From Tenacibaculum singaporense (GTDB lineage: Bacteria > Bacteroidota > Bacteroidia > Flavobacteriales > Flavobacteriaceae), in assembly GCF_003867015.1 (NCBI RefSeq), contig NZ_CP032548.1:310001-374000 (forward strand): a stretch of DNA of 64,000 nt, in the 5' to 3' direction. Each line of letters begins with the position of its first letter. Position 1 is the first letter of the stretch. The position numbers were made by a program, and so were the translations under genes. Positions 17,299 to 25,375 of this stretch are shown here, in pieces. Below the pieces are notes generated by a model. The model was given only the letters and a program-made list of their open reading frames with translations, made no database searches and was not told the DNA's origin.

Positions 17299-17896
17299 CT
17301 AAAACTTATACTGCAAAAATGCTGTAAAATTTCTTTCTGGTTCATTAATTCTTGTCATTGGCTAATATGCTTAGTTTTTATATGAGAAGTTTAAATGGTT
17401 CGGATAATTTTCATCAAACATATTTAAACAAGCAAGACCTAATGTTAATTTATTAAAGGGTTTAACTCCTAATTTTACATCAAAAATTTGGTATCCCTTC
17501 GTTACAGTTTCACCAAAAGAAGGTGCAATGTTTTCTTGTTTTGATACGATATTATATAGTGCCTTTGCCCAGTATTTTTCTTTATCTACTCCTACAGAAA
17601 TTTTTGATGTAAAAGGTGAATTCAATGGTTAAGATTCATCATGATTCTTATTTTCTGTTTTTACATATGCCACCTCTGTTAGTAAATAGTAGTCGCTAAA
17701 GACCTCCAATTTTGCAACAACTCCGAAACCTTCACTTGTTCGTAACGTGTTGTAATTGCAACATATTTACAAATGAATTTTCATTGGTTTCATATCCTGA
17801 TGAGAATTTTCCATGGAATCCGTTATCTAACAACCTGTGGTTTTCGGTAGCCATATTTACGACACCTCCAAAAGCTGCACTAAAACAGCTCTTTCT
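17299..17896 (-). pseudogene. Remnant of a TonB-dependent receptor (NosA/OprC-like by position)
   Basis: Degraded coding sequence read leftwards, straight after nosY. A plug-domain fragment SAAFGGVVNMATENHRL (from ~17885) runs to a stop. One frame over, RTSEGFGVVAKLEVFSDYYL continues as a late barrel piece, so most of the ~2-kb gene between them has been lost. A TAA interrupts this frame at ~17631; then PLNSPFTSKISVGVDKEKYW…NMFDENYPNHLNFSYKN meets a second stop at ~17371, a third at ~17362, and the same frame resumes to the typical receptor C-terminus INEPERNFTAFLQYKF. Start and N-terminal plug are absent. Outer-membrane copper receptors are often linked to nos genes, hence the suggested origin; sequence alone only shows a TonB receptor. 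Confidence 0.8.
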
Positions 17897-17901
17897 TCAC
17901 T

Positions 17902-18681
17902 TTAAAAATCCTTTCGTTGTGCTTTTCTATAAATAAAGAATATTGGAATTACTACCCATAGTACTAAAACAAATAGTGATGTTATTAACCCCAAAGATGT
18001 TCCAAAGAAGCTTTTAAAAACTGCTCCCGTATATCCTAACAATGCAGATATATCTAATTTTAATAATATGAGAATTCTTGATAAATCTATTGGGTTAAAG
18101 GCTGTAGCTATAAGTGATGCATTATCTAGCGGATATTCTTGAAACATTACTAAAGATATGAGGAATACACCATCATAAATAACCGCCATTAGCAACCATA
18201 CTAATATAGCATACCCAAAACCTTTGATTTTATTTTCGTGTGTTAAGGCGATGTTATATGCCAATGCTACAAATATGAATGTTAAAAAACTTCCTACAGT
18301 TAGTAACATTAAAAAATTAGAGGTAGCACCTTGCAACACTCCGTATAATAAAAACGGAATTCCTAAACCTAAAATTAAACTCAAGCTTAACGAAATTGCG
18401 ACCCCTAAATATTGTCCAATGAAAATATGCGATCTTTTTATAGGCTGAGACAAGAGTAATTCTATAAACTCTCGTGAATTGTAATAATACATTACTCCGA
18501 ATATAGTTCCTATTAGTGGTGTTAATACAGTTATAATATTCATTAATGAAATTACCGCTTTTGAGGTATCGTTGTTTAAAAACAGTAATGCAAAACTTAG
18601 TAATAAATAAAAGCTGAAGTACACATAACTCCATCTACTTCTCACCAAATCGAAAAAACAGTAGGTTATAATTTTAATCAT
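17902..18681 (-). CDS. nosY: NosY-like ABC transporter permease
   Basis: A 259-residue inner-membrane protein with six hydrophobic segments (about 20-38, 52-74, 97-120, 128-150, 165-185 and 236-253) and the MMYYNSREFIELLLSQPIKRSHIFIGQYLG motif region typical of ABC-2 permeases of the NosY type (short form: LLLSQPIKRS). With NosF and NosD it forms the transporter needed for copper-site (CuZ) assembly in nitrous-oxide reductase. Its start overlaps the end of nosF by 8 bases, so translation is coupled. It is the last intact gene of the nos unit. Confidence 0.9.
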   Translation of the reverse strand: MIKIITYCFFDLVRSRWSYVYFSFYLLLSFALLFLNNDTSKAVISLMNIITVLTPLIGTIFGVMYYYNSREFIELLLSQPIKRSHIFIGQYLGVAISLSLSLILGLGIPFLLYGVLQGATSNFLMLLTVGSFLTFIFVALAYNIALTHENKIKGFGYAILVWLLMAVIYDGVFLISLVMFQEYPLDNASLIATAFNPIDLSRILILLKLDISALLGYTGAVFKSFFGTSLGLITSLFVLVLWVVIPIFFIYRKAQRKDF

Positions 18682-19381
18682 GATTTACTAATAGTAAGTT
18701 AGCTATGGCTTGTTCTAAATTTTGTTCATTCGTTTTGTTATACAGCTCCTCTTTACTGCCTTTAAAGTAAATTTCTCCGTCTAACAAAAAAACTATTTCA
18801 TCTGCTATTTCTTCAACAAAACTCATTATGTGTGAGGTTATTAATATTGTTTTTCCTCTTTCTTTTTCTTCTTCTATTAATTTTTTTAATGTAATGAGCG
18901 ATATAGGATCTAAACCAGTGGTAGGTTCATCTAAAATAATAAGATCATTATCAAACATAAAAGTTAATACTATATTTACTTTTTGTTTAGTTCCTCCCGA
19001 TAGGTTTCCTAATTTTTTATCTAAAAAAGGAGCTAATCCAAACCTTTCTATTAACTCTTGTTCATTAGTTGATTTTGGACGTAAGTTTTTTATAAGTTTT
19101 ATTAACTCGCTAACTGTATTGTTATTTGGGAAATTTGCTATTTGAGGTAAGTAACTTATTTCTTTTTTATACTCAAACTGTTGTAAAACAGACTTTCCGT
19201 TTATTTTTATATCTCCTTTATCTAATAAAACCATTCCTAAAATACTTTTTATTAAGGTGGTTTTACCAGATCCATTTGGCCCTAATATTGCAAAAATACC
19301 TTGAGTATTTATTGTTAAATCTAGCTGATCTAGTACCTGAACCTTGCCAAACTTTTTACATATATTACTAATTTCTATCAT
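18674..19381 (-). CDS. nosF: NosF-like ABC transporter ATP-binding protein
   Basis: A 235-residue ATPase: Walker A GPNGSGKTT (~34-42), Q-loop QIANF, signature LSGGTKQK (~123-130), Walker B DLIILDEPTTGLD (~146-158) and the H-loop SH in LITSHIMS. It powers the NosY permease in copper-centre maturation of N2O reductase. The ATG overlaps the nosD stop by 4 bases. Confidence 0.92.
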   Translation of the reverse strand: MIEISNICKKFGKVQVLDQLDLTINTQGIFAILGPNGSGKTTLIKSILGMVLLDKGDIKINGKSVLQQFEYKKEISYLPQIANFPNNNTVSELIKLIKNLRPKSTNEQELIERFGLAPFLDKKLGNLSGGTKQKVNIVLTFMFDNDLIILDEPTTGLDPISLITLKKLIEEEKERGKTILITSHIMSFVEEIADEIVFLLDGEIYFKGSKEELYNKTNEQNLEQAIANLLLVNHD

Positions 19382-20577
19382 AATACTTTCTGCATTAGTG
19401 GTGCCTCATCTACCAAGTTTTTAGGTGTAAAAACAGGAGTTACTTTTTCGGAAAAATTGATAATATCTACAAATAAGCTTCTTAATAAAATTATTGCTTC
19501 TGGGGTTTTATTTACGATGTATGAAAATAGTTTTACAGGACGATAAGGCACATCTCCTATCCCGTTTTTATCTAAATCATAACCTGTATATGAACTCCAA
19601 TAATTCCCTTTAAAGCTATTATCGTTTAACTTACTATTGTAGGAAACATCGAATGAATTGTTTAAAAAATTATTCTTTTTAAATACGTTTTTGTAACATG
19701 CTCCTGCCACTTTTAATGCCCAACCATTATTGCTAAATGTATTGTTAACATAATTTATTCGCGTAGCTCCTTCGAGGTTAATAGCTATGGTGTTTTCTGA
19801 AAATTCGTTATGAATAATTTCAGCATCATAAATTTCTTTTAACAACAATCCGTATGACGCGGTTCCCCAGTTTTTCAGAAACTTGTTACGGGTCATTTTT
19901 ATGTATTTTGAAAACATTACTGCAACTCCTGCTCCATTATTATTAAAGGTATTCTGTAAGTACTCATTGTTATTTGAAAACATAAAGTGCAAACCATATC
20001 GTAAATTATGATGGCTATGGTTATTCTTAACAACGCTATTTTTTACAAATTCAAAATAAATCCCGTCTCGTAAACTGTGTAACTCGTTTTGTTCTATTTC
20101 TGCATTAGAACAATGCCAAAGATGAATTCCATTCCCTGTTCCTGCCTCAGTTGTTGCTTTACTCGAAATATAATTATTTCGTATTCTTATATTTTTACTT
20201 TTTTCAATCAACAAGCCAAAAAACACATTTGTAAGGGTTACATCTTCTATGGTTATGTGATCACTTCTTGATATATATATGGCGGCAAAATCTTTGGTAT
20301 AACTTTTCCCTACATTTTTTGCTGAGATATTTTTTATAGTTACCGAATCGGCTAAAACTTTAAAAACATATCCTTTAGCTTCAGCGTCGATTACTACATT
20401 CTTTTTTCCTAAAATAGTTATCGGTTTTGTAATTGTTATGTCATGCTCTTTATACACATTTTCTTTTACAATTATAGTATCGTGCTTTTGTGCTGCATCA
20501 ATCATTTTCTGAATGGTTTGCTGACAAAATCCGTTACTGGTTATAGCTAGTAAAAAAAATGATATTAGTAATCTCAT
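19378..20577 (-). CDS. nosD: NosD-like periplasmic copper-site maturation protein
   Basis: A 399-residue protein with a signal peptide (ending near NGFCQQ) and a right-handed parallel beta-helix of Asn-rich repeats (~70-320; examples NGIHLWHCSNAEIEQNELHS and NNYISSKATTEAGTGNG in part). The closing segment GNYWSSYTGYDLDKNGIGDVPY (in part: YDLDKNGIGDVPYRP) is the conserved NosD C-terminal signature. It works in the periplasm with NosF and NosY in assembling the CuZ centre. It starts 41 bases after nosL and overlaps nosF. Confidence 0.93.
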   Translation of the reverse strand: MRLLISFFLLAITSNGFCQQTIQKMIDAAQKHDTIIVKENVYKEHDITITKPITILGKKNVVIDAEAKGYVFKVLADSVTIKNISAKNVGKSYTKDFAAIYISRSDHITIEDVTLTNVFFGLLIEKSKNIRIRNNYISSKATTEAGTGNGIHLWHCSNAEIEQNELHSLRDGIYFEFVKNSVVKNNHSHHNLRYGLHFMFSNNNEYLQNTFNNNGAGVAVMFSKYIKMTRNKFLKNWGTASYGLLLKEIYDAEIIHNEFSENTIAINLEGATRINYVNNTFSNNGWALKVAGACYKNVFKKNNFLNNSFDVSYNSKLNDNSFKGNYWSSYTGYDLDKNGIGDVPYRPVKLFSYIVNKTPEAIILLRSLFVDIINFSEKVTPVFTPKNLVDEAPLMQKVL

Positions 20578-20618
20578 AATAGTTGGATTATACTTAAAAC
20601 AAGCTCTAACTGGTTTAA

Positions 20619-21038
20619 TTATTTTATATAATCGTTGATTTCATCCCAATTAAATTGCTCTCCAGGCACATTAATAGCTTCTTTATTTGCAAAGGCCGAT
20701 AGATTGGCCCCCATAGGGCTTTTTATTTCTTTACTTACTAAAAAGGTAGCTTCTTTTGCTTTTATAAGTGTTGCAGGGTTCGAATAATCTGTTACTAAAA
20801 ACAACTCAATTTTACTTACATCTCTTTTGTCTAAATCTTGTAACATACATTCAATAGCATCGTACTTATAAGCTCTTCCTTTTTTAGTAACAATTTCAGA
20901 CGCATGTGTTTTTTCAACTATTGTCATTTGGCAAGAGTGACACATATCTGTACCATACTGAATTTCTTTGGGTGCTATTTTACATGAAAGTAACAACACC
21001 GTCATACATCCATAAAAAAACATTAAAGTTGCTTTCAT
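20619..21038 (-). CDS. nosL: NosL copper-chaperone lipoprotein
   Basis: A 139-residue lipoprotein: lipobox LLLSC with Cys19, then the Cu(I)-binding MCHSCQM motif (~32-38) that marks NosL. The remaining fold (KKGRAYKYDAIECMLQDL, ATFLVSKEIKSPMGANLSAFA) matches the family. It is thought to hand copper to apo-NosZ at the membrane. It abuts the upstream membrane-protein gene with no gap, which suggests coupled translation. Confidence 0.93.
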   Translation of the reverse strand: MKATLMFFYGCMTVLLLSCKIAPKEIQYGTDMCHSCQMTIVEKTHASEIVTKKGRAYKYDAIECMLQDLDKRDVSKIELFLVTDYSNPATLIKAKEATFLVSKEIKSPMGANLSAFANKEAINVPGEQFNWDEINDYIK

Positions 21039-21635
21039 TTACTTATAATTTACTTTTTGATTCTTTTTACCTACAAGATATGCTATAAAGGTTAAAAACA
21101 TTCCTATAAACATTGCATAAGCTCCAAAGCGAGGATAAGAGTGTGCTCTAAAATTTAAGATATCTTTACTACCAAATAATGGAGGTTGAAACCCCATAAC
21201 ACTTCCATCAGGATTGGTAAACTTCATAATTGCTTTCGGATCTAAATTATGTCCGTAATTATGTTCCCATAAATAAAAATCGTACATCCCTGCTATTCCT
21301 AATAGAGTCATTAAAACCAACCATCTTAAATACCATTTGTAATTAGCTTTTAAACCTATTAAAACACCCAAAATTACCATTACAATTATAACAGGAGGAA
21401 AAATTTTAAACTCAGGAATAGTTTCTGGTATATATTTCATCCCCACGTAATGGTTCATTAAGTTAATATTTTTTATATCATGTGGATGCATATCTGCAAA
21501 CTTACCTATGTATATATCCATTCCTAATGGGGTAGGATATTGAGGAGCTTCTAGAGTTATGTTCCACAACGGAAATATAAAAAGCAGCAACAGTAATAAA
21601 GAACCAAAAATCATTAATATTTTATGTTTTATCAT
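21039..21635 (-). CDS. nos-linked membrane protein of unknown function
   Basis: A 198-residue protein with membrane segments at about 7-23, 83-98, 104-120 and 171-189. Between the first two lies a periplasmic loop with a His- and Met-containing tract (IGKFADMHPHDIKNINLMNH, and YVGMKYIPETIPEF), and a second loop after the third (YDFYLWEHNYGHNLDP). These are plausible copper or haem contacts, though that is a guess. I recall similar genes next to nosZ and nosL in other Bacteroidota nos clusters, but no function is established. It lies between the nosZ terminator-like hairpin and nosL. Confidence 0.8.
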   Translation of the reverse strand: MIKHKILMIFGSLLLLLLFIFPLWNITLEAPQYPTPLGMDIYIGKFADMHPHDIKNINLMNHYVGMKYIPETIPEFKIFPPVIIVMVILGVLIGLKANYKWYLRWLVLMTLLGIAGMYDFYLWEHNYGHNLDPKAIMKFTNPDGSVMGFQPPLFGSKDILNFRAHSYPRFGAYAMFIGMFLTFIAYLVGKKNQKVNYK

Positions 21636-21670
21636 AATTTTATTTTTTAAGATTCTAGGCTTTTGAAGTA

Positions 21671-21719
21671 AAAAAAGCTGCTTGAAAGGTTATATGATAA
21701 GTTTATTCAAACAGCTTTT
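21671..21719 (-). terminator. Intercistronic terminator/attenuator after nosZ
   Basis: Minus-strand stem AAAAGCTGTTTGAA / TTCAAGCAGCTTTT with a T-run, in the 120-base gap between nosZ and the accessory genes. Partial termination here would give more nosZ than maturation-gene mRNA. Confidence 0.75.
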
Positions 21720-21755
21720 CAATCTAAAAAACTAACCCTTTATTTCTATTTGTTT

Positions 21756-23723
21756 CTATTCACCGTCTAAAGACCAACTTAATTTTATAGGAGAATCTTT
21801 AGGAGATACTCTAATATATCCTTGCATTTCTTGGTGTAAAGCTGAACAGAAATCGGTACAATAAAATGGCCAAACTCCTACTTTTGTAGGTTCCCAAACT
21901 GACGTTTTAGTTTGTCCTGGCATAATTAATAATTCAGATGTGTTTTGCCCGATTACTGCAAATCCATGAGGCACATCAAAATCCTGTTCTAAATTGGTTA
22001 TGTGGAAATATACTTTATCGCCTACTTTTATCCCTTCAATATTATCTGGAGAGAAGTGGCTTCTAATGGTTGTCATATAAATATGCACTTCGTTACCTTT
22101 TCGTACCACTTTAACATCTGCGTCAGATTTTGCTGCATAAGGATGGTTATTCTCTTCCAGTTTATATATTTTTCTAGAACGCTTCTTAATTAAATCTGCT
22201 TCCATAGCTGCAGCATAATGTGGCTCTCCATGGGTTGGAAAATCTAATAATAGTTCCATCTTATCTCCAGAAATATCATACAACTGTGCACTGTGCTCTA
22301 ATTCTGGGCCAGTTGGCAAATAACGGTCTTTTGTAATCTTATTCATGGCAAACATATATTTACCTTGCGGTTTTCTGGAGTTACCTCCAGGAATAGTTAA
22401 ATGCCCTACAGAATAATATGTTGGCTTTCTGTCTAACACTTCCCAAGTGCCTAATTTCCATTTTACAACTTCTGAAGAAATAAAGAACGTCGTGTAAGCA
22501 TTACCTTTATCATCAAACTCTGTGTGTAAAGGACCTAATCCAGGCTGCTCAACAGAACCGGCCAAAACATCTTCAAAATTTAAAATTGGAATTCCATAAG
22601 CATCACCAGCAAACTTTTTGTTCTCGATAGCATCTAACATTTTTGTAAATGAATGCACTGTTAAATTCGCAGATAATTTACCATTACCTATAATATATTC
22701 ACCAGTAGGGTCAACATCACAACCATGAGGTGACTTTGGAGTAGGCAATAAATACACTGCTCCTGGAACTTCAGATGGATTAACAACTCTAACTTCTTTT
22801 TTCATTGTAGAAGTTGCAGTATGTGTTACCTCATCATAAACGTTATGTGCATATTCTGCTGGCATCATTGTACCTCCTCCATTATTTACATACTCTTCAA
22901 TTTTTTTCCAATTAACAGCTGCAATAAAATCTTTATCATTTTGTGAGGCATTTACTTCTAATAATGTACTAGCCTCTTCTGTATTATATGTAGAGAAGAA
23001 GAACCAACCATGAGATGCTCCACGTCCAGGGTGCGATAAATCATAATTAAAACCTGGCATTAAAATTTGAAATTTAATATCCATATGCCCATGCTCTGGC
23101 TCTACACTAATAAACGATAAGGCTCCTTGAAAGTTTCCTTTGTACTCTTTAATTGGCATATCGCGTTGCGGAACTGGAACTGAAAAACGTGTACCAGCTA
23201 CTACATACTCTGTATTTTCTGTTACAAAAGACGAACTGTGGTTACCTGCACTATTTGGCACCTCAATAATCTCTGTGGTTTCAAAAGTTCTTAAATCAAT
23301 CTTTGCGATTCTTGGTGTGTTATTTTCATTAATAAAAATAAATCGTCCATCAATTTCCCCATTGGTTTGAGAAATATCTGGGTGATGAGAATCTCCCCAT
23401 GGTATAAATCCGTGTGAGGTATTCAACATGGGTTTTGTTTCTTCTGAATATCCATATCCAGAAGTTGGGAATTGCGAAAACACAGGAATTTCTTTAAACA
23501 TTCTACCCGATGGCAAACCGTAAACGGTTAAGTTTCCACTGTATCCTCCAGAGATAAAGGCGTAATGTGAATCGTGTTCTCCTGGAGCCACATATACTTT
23601 TTCGGCAACATTATTCTCCAATGCCCCTCCTTTTTTCTGCTCTTTACCTCCGTTATTGCCACAGCCTATAAAAAATAGGGAAGTTGCAACTAACAATAAG
23701 GTACTCTTTATAATGTTTTTCAT
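21756..23723 (-). CDS. nosZ: Nitrous-oxide reductase, clade II (Sec/lipoprotein type)
   Basis: A 655-residue multicopper enzyme that reduces N2O to N2. The N-terminus has no Tat twin-arginine motif; it is a type II signal (LFFIGC, Cys21), as in clade II enzymes of Bacteroidota. The beta-propeller follows, with candidate CuZ His residues in GEHDSHYAF (~49-56) and WGDSHHPDIS (~109-118). The C-terminal cupredoxin carries the CuA set: VPHGFAVIGQN and FYCTDFCSALHQEM, with Cys622, Cys626, His630 and Met633. Electrons probably come from the cytochrome c encoded 6 bases upstream. It is the third gene of the operon that starts with the fasciclin lipoprotein. Confidence 0.97.
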   Translation of the reverse strand: MKNIIKSTLLLVATSLFFIGCGNNGGKEQKKGGALENNVAEKVYVAPGEHDSHYAFISGGYSGNLTVYGLPSGRMFKEIPVFSQFPTSGYGYSEETKPMLNTSHGFIPWGDSHHPDISQTNGEIDGRFIFINENNTPRIAKIDLRTFETTEIIEVPNSAGNHSSSFVTENTEYVVAGTRFSVPVPQRDMPIKEYKGNFQGALSFISVEPEHGHMDIKFQILMPGFNYDLSHPGRGASHGWFFFSTYNTEEASTLLEVNASQNDKDFIAAVNWKKIEEYVNNGGGTMMPAEYAHNVYDEVTHTATSTMKKEVRVVNPSEVPGAVYLLPTPKSPHGCDVDPTGEYIIGNGKLSANLTVHSFTKMLDAIENKKFAGDAYGIPILNFEDVLAGSVEQPGLGPLHTEFDDKGNAYTTFFISSEVVKWKLGTWEVLDRKPTYYSVGHLTIPGGNSRKPQGKYMFAMNKITKDRYLPTGPELEHSAQLYDISGDKMELLLDFPTHGEPHYAAAMEADLIKKRSRKIYKLEENNHPYAAKSDADVKVVRKGNEVHIYMTTIRSHFSPDNIEGIKVGDKVYFHITNLEQDFDVPHGFAVIGQNTSELLIMPGQTKTSVWEPTKVGVWPFYCTDFCSALHQEMQGYIRVSPKDSPIKLSWSLDGE

Positions 23724-23729
23724 TACTAA

Positions 23730-24248
23730 TTATTTTAAAGTTCTAAAATATTCTACGATTGCTCTGGCTTCTTTTTCACTAACGTTTTGATTTGCCATTG
23801 GCGAGCCGTTATACTCTATTAATAATGCTTTTGCTATTGGATCTTTTTTAAGCATTTCTTCTGGATTAATAATCATGTTCATTACCCATTCTGGTGATCT
23901 TCTATCAAATACTCCTGTCGGATTTGGTCCTATAAATTTTCTATTCGTTCTGTGACATGCCGAACATTTGTTTTTAAATAACTCTTTACCTTCATCCGCT
24001 AATTTTTGATCAATCGCACCAGATATATCTAGCGACTTTACTGGCCCTATTCCTTTATTAGATAAATCTACATTAGCCATAGCTTCTTTTTTTACAGCAG
24101 GGGCCTCTTTAGGTTTTTCCTTTTGCACCTCTTTTTTTACCGGTGCTTTTTTAGATGAATAATCTACTTGGTTATTCTTTTTATCATTTCCGCATGAAAA
24201 CAATACAAAAGAGAACATTAGTATTAATAGTTTATGCGTGTGTTTCAT
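23730..24248 (-). CDS. Monohaem cytochrome c lipoprotein, likely electron donor to NosZ
   Basis: A 172-residue protein with a type II signal (VLFSC, Cys19), a charged Lys/Pro/Ala linker (~30-60, KKEVQKEKPKEAPAVKKE), and a C-terminal class I cytochrome c domain: haem motif CSACH at 95-99 and a candidate axial Met151 (NGSPMANQ). Clade II nos operons commonly encode such a cytochrome directly before nosZ; delivery of electrons to CuA is the likely role. The gap to nosZ is 6 bases. Confidence 0.92.
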   Translation of the reverse strand: MKHTHKLLILMFSFVLFSCGNDKKNNQVDYSSKKAPVKKEVQKEKPKEAPAVKKEAMANVDLSNKGIGPVKSLDISGAIDQKLADEGKELFKNKCSACHRTNRKFIGPNPTGVFDRRSPEWVMNMIINPEEMLKKDPIAKALLIEYNGSPMANQNVSEKEARAIVEYFRTLK

Positions 24249-24276
24249 TTTTGATTGATTTATAATTTATTGTTAT

Positions 24277-24849
24277 TTACGGTACTAAAACTTGATCGAT
24301 AACATGTATCCATCCATTACTTACTTTTACTGTTTGAATAACTTCTACTCCATCTACATAAATTTTTCCTTCCTTATTTTCTACCTGCATGTAATTACCA
24401 GATGCCATATATAATTTTCTCCCTTTTTTAGCTTCTTTCTTTAACTGTTCCAAAGGAAAATTTGCTGGGGCAACATGATTTTTTAAAACAAAAGCTAATT
24501 TTGATTTATTTGCTGGCTTTAGTAAATCTTCTACTGTATTTGCTGGCAACTTTTCAAATGCTGTGTTTAACGGAGCAAAAATGGTTAACGGACCAGCATT
24601 TACAATTGCATCTTGTACTCCTGCAGCCTCAATAGCTGTTACTAGTGTTGAAAAATCTACTATGCTTTTTGCTTTCTGTAATGCATTAGGATCGGAAACC
24701 TCGTCTTCAAAAGATGCTTGCCCTTGAGGCTTTACTACTTCTTTTTTTTCTATTGAAGTCGTATTGACACTATTTGAATTGCTATTCTCCTTCTTACAAG
24801 AAAAAAACAAGAACAATGCAACTAAATAAATTATTTTAAATGCTTTCAT
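24277..24849 (-). CDS. Fasciclin-domain lipoprotein
   Basis: A 190-residue protein with lipobox FLFFSC (Cys18), a Ser/Asn/Thr linker, and one fasciclin (FAS1) domain (~60-190): TLVTAIEAAGVQDAI, GPLTIFAPLNTAFEKLP, LKNHVAPANF and GWIHVIDQVLVP are the family signatures. FAS1 proteins mediate surface or protein contacts. Here it is the first gene of the nos operon, so a periplasmic role near NosZ or the cytochrome is possible but unproved. The transcript probably starts ~20 bases upstream at the FNR-type promoter. Confidence 0.9.
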   Translation of the reverse strand: MKAFKIIYLVALFLFFSCKKENSNSNSVNTTSIEKKEVVKPQGQASFEDEVSDPNALQKAKSIVDFSTLVTAIEAAGVQDAIVNAGPLTIFAPLNTAFEKLPANTVEDLLKPANKSKLAFVLKNHVAPANFPLEQLKKEAKKGRKLYMASGNYMQVENKEGKIYVDGVEVIQTVKVSNGWIHVIDQVLVP

Positions 24850-24873
24850 TGTGATTACTATTTGTTACCTGCC

Positions 24874-24881
24874 CAAAATTA
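24874..24881 (-). promoter_or_regulatory. -7 promoter element of the nos operon
   Basis: TAATTTTG on the minus strand; start of transcription predicted near 24870. Confidence 0.6.
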
Positions 24882-24904
24882 TTGCTATCTGCCTTTCTAA
24901 AAAA

Positions 24905-24916
24905 TGACAATTATCA
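24905..24916 (-). promoter_or_regulatory. FNR/CRP-family binding site upstream of the nos operon
   Basis: TGACAATTATCA has the TGA-N6-TCA core of CRP/FNR-family sites. Its centre (24910.5) is ~41 bases from the predicted start, the classic class II activator position. Oxygen- or NO-responsive control is inferred. Confidence 0.55.
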
Positions 24917-25049
24917 TGTTTAAAAGACAATTTTATCTTTTTTAAAAATGATTGTTATTCTTAAAAAAATACCTCATATAAATAATAGGCAATGAGAACT
25001 TTAATTAAGTTTTTATTTGTTAATTTTTATTTATTCTAAATAAAAGACT

Positions 25050-25057
25050 TATATTTG
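25050..25057 (+). promoter_or_regulatory. -7 promoter element of the small cysteine-rich gene
   Basis: TATATTTG; transcription would begin near 25061 and the ATG is at 25079. Confidence 0.6.
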
Positions 25058-25078
25058 CACGGATTTTACGAAAAGATA

Positions 25079-25276
25079 ATGATTGTTTTTTATACTGAAA
25101 CCAAGAAAGTTACCTCTACAACCTCTGTTAAAACATTACAGAAAACTACTATTTGTAGTTCTTCATGCACGAGTAACTGTATTAAACCTAAAAGTAAATG
25201 CTGCAATAAGTATCAAAAGAAAGGAATTAATTGTAAAAGATGCCCTTTAACGTTTGATTTAAAAGCAGTATCATAA
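25079..25276 (+). CDS. Small cysteine-rich protein, divergent from the nos operon
   Basis: A 65-residue basic protein. The second half has seven cysteines in the order CSSSC, C, CC, and CKRC (…KSKCCNKYQKKGINCKRCPL), a spacing that suggests metal binding or a redox role. There is no signal peptide. An alternative TTG at 25055 lies inside the -7 element, so the ATG at 25079 is chosen. I recall short flavobacterial proteins ending in similar CCxKYxKKGxxCKxCP tracts, without known function. It has its own promoter and a strong terminator. Confidence 0.7.
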   Translation: MIVFYTETKKVTSTTSVKTLQKTTICSSSCTSNCIKPKSKCCNKYQKKGINCKRCPLTFDLKAVS

Positions 25277-25318
25277 ATTAATAACGATTTCCCCCTGTTT
25301 GTTTATATATCACAAACA

Positions 25319-25354
25319 AAAAGCCCTTAAAAGAAATTTCTTTTAAGGGCTTTT
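25319..25354. terminator. Bidirectional intrinsic terminator
   Basis: Perfect 18-bp palindrome with GCCCTTAAAAG core arms, between the cysteine-rich gene and tyrS, which converge. Confidence 0.93.
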
Positions 25355-25375
25355 AATTTTATTTAAAAAAGCTTT

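Noticed and set aside
17712..17936. Plus-strand 74-codon ORF over the decayed receptor
   Set aside because: It is the complement of the TonB receptor fragments and has no protein-like features.
24949..24960. Second FNR-like site TGATTGTTATTC near the nos promoter
   Set aside because: One mismatch in the core and ~100 bases from the nearest -7 element on the right strand and off-phase for nos; too weak to list.
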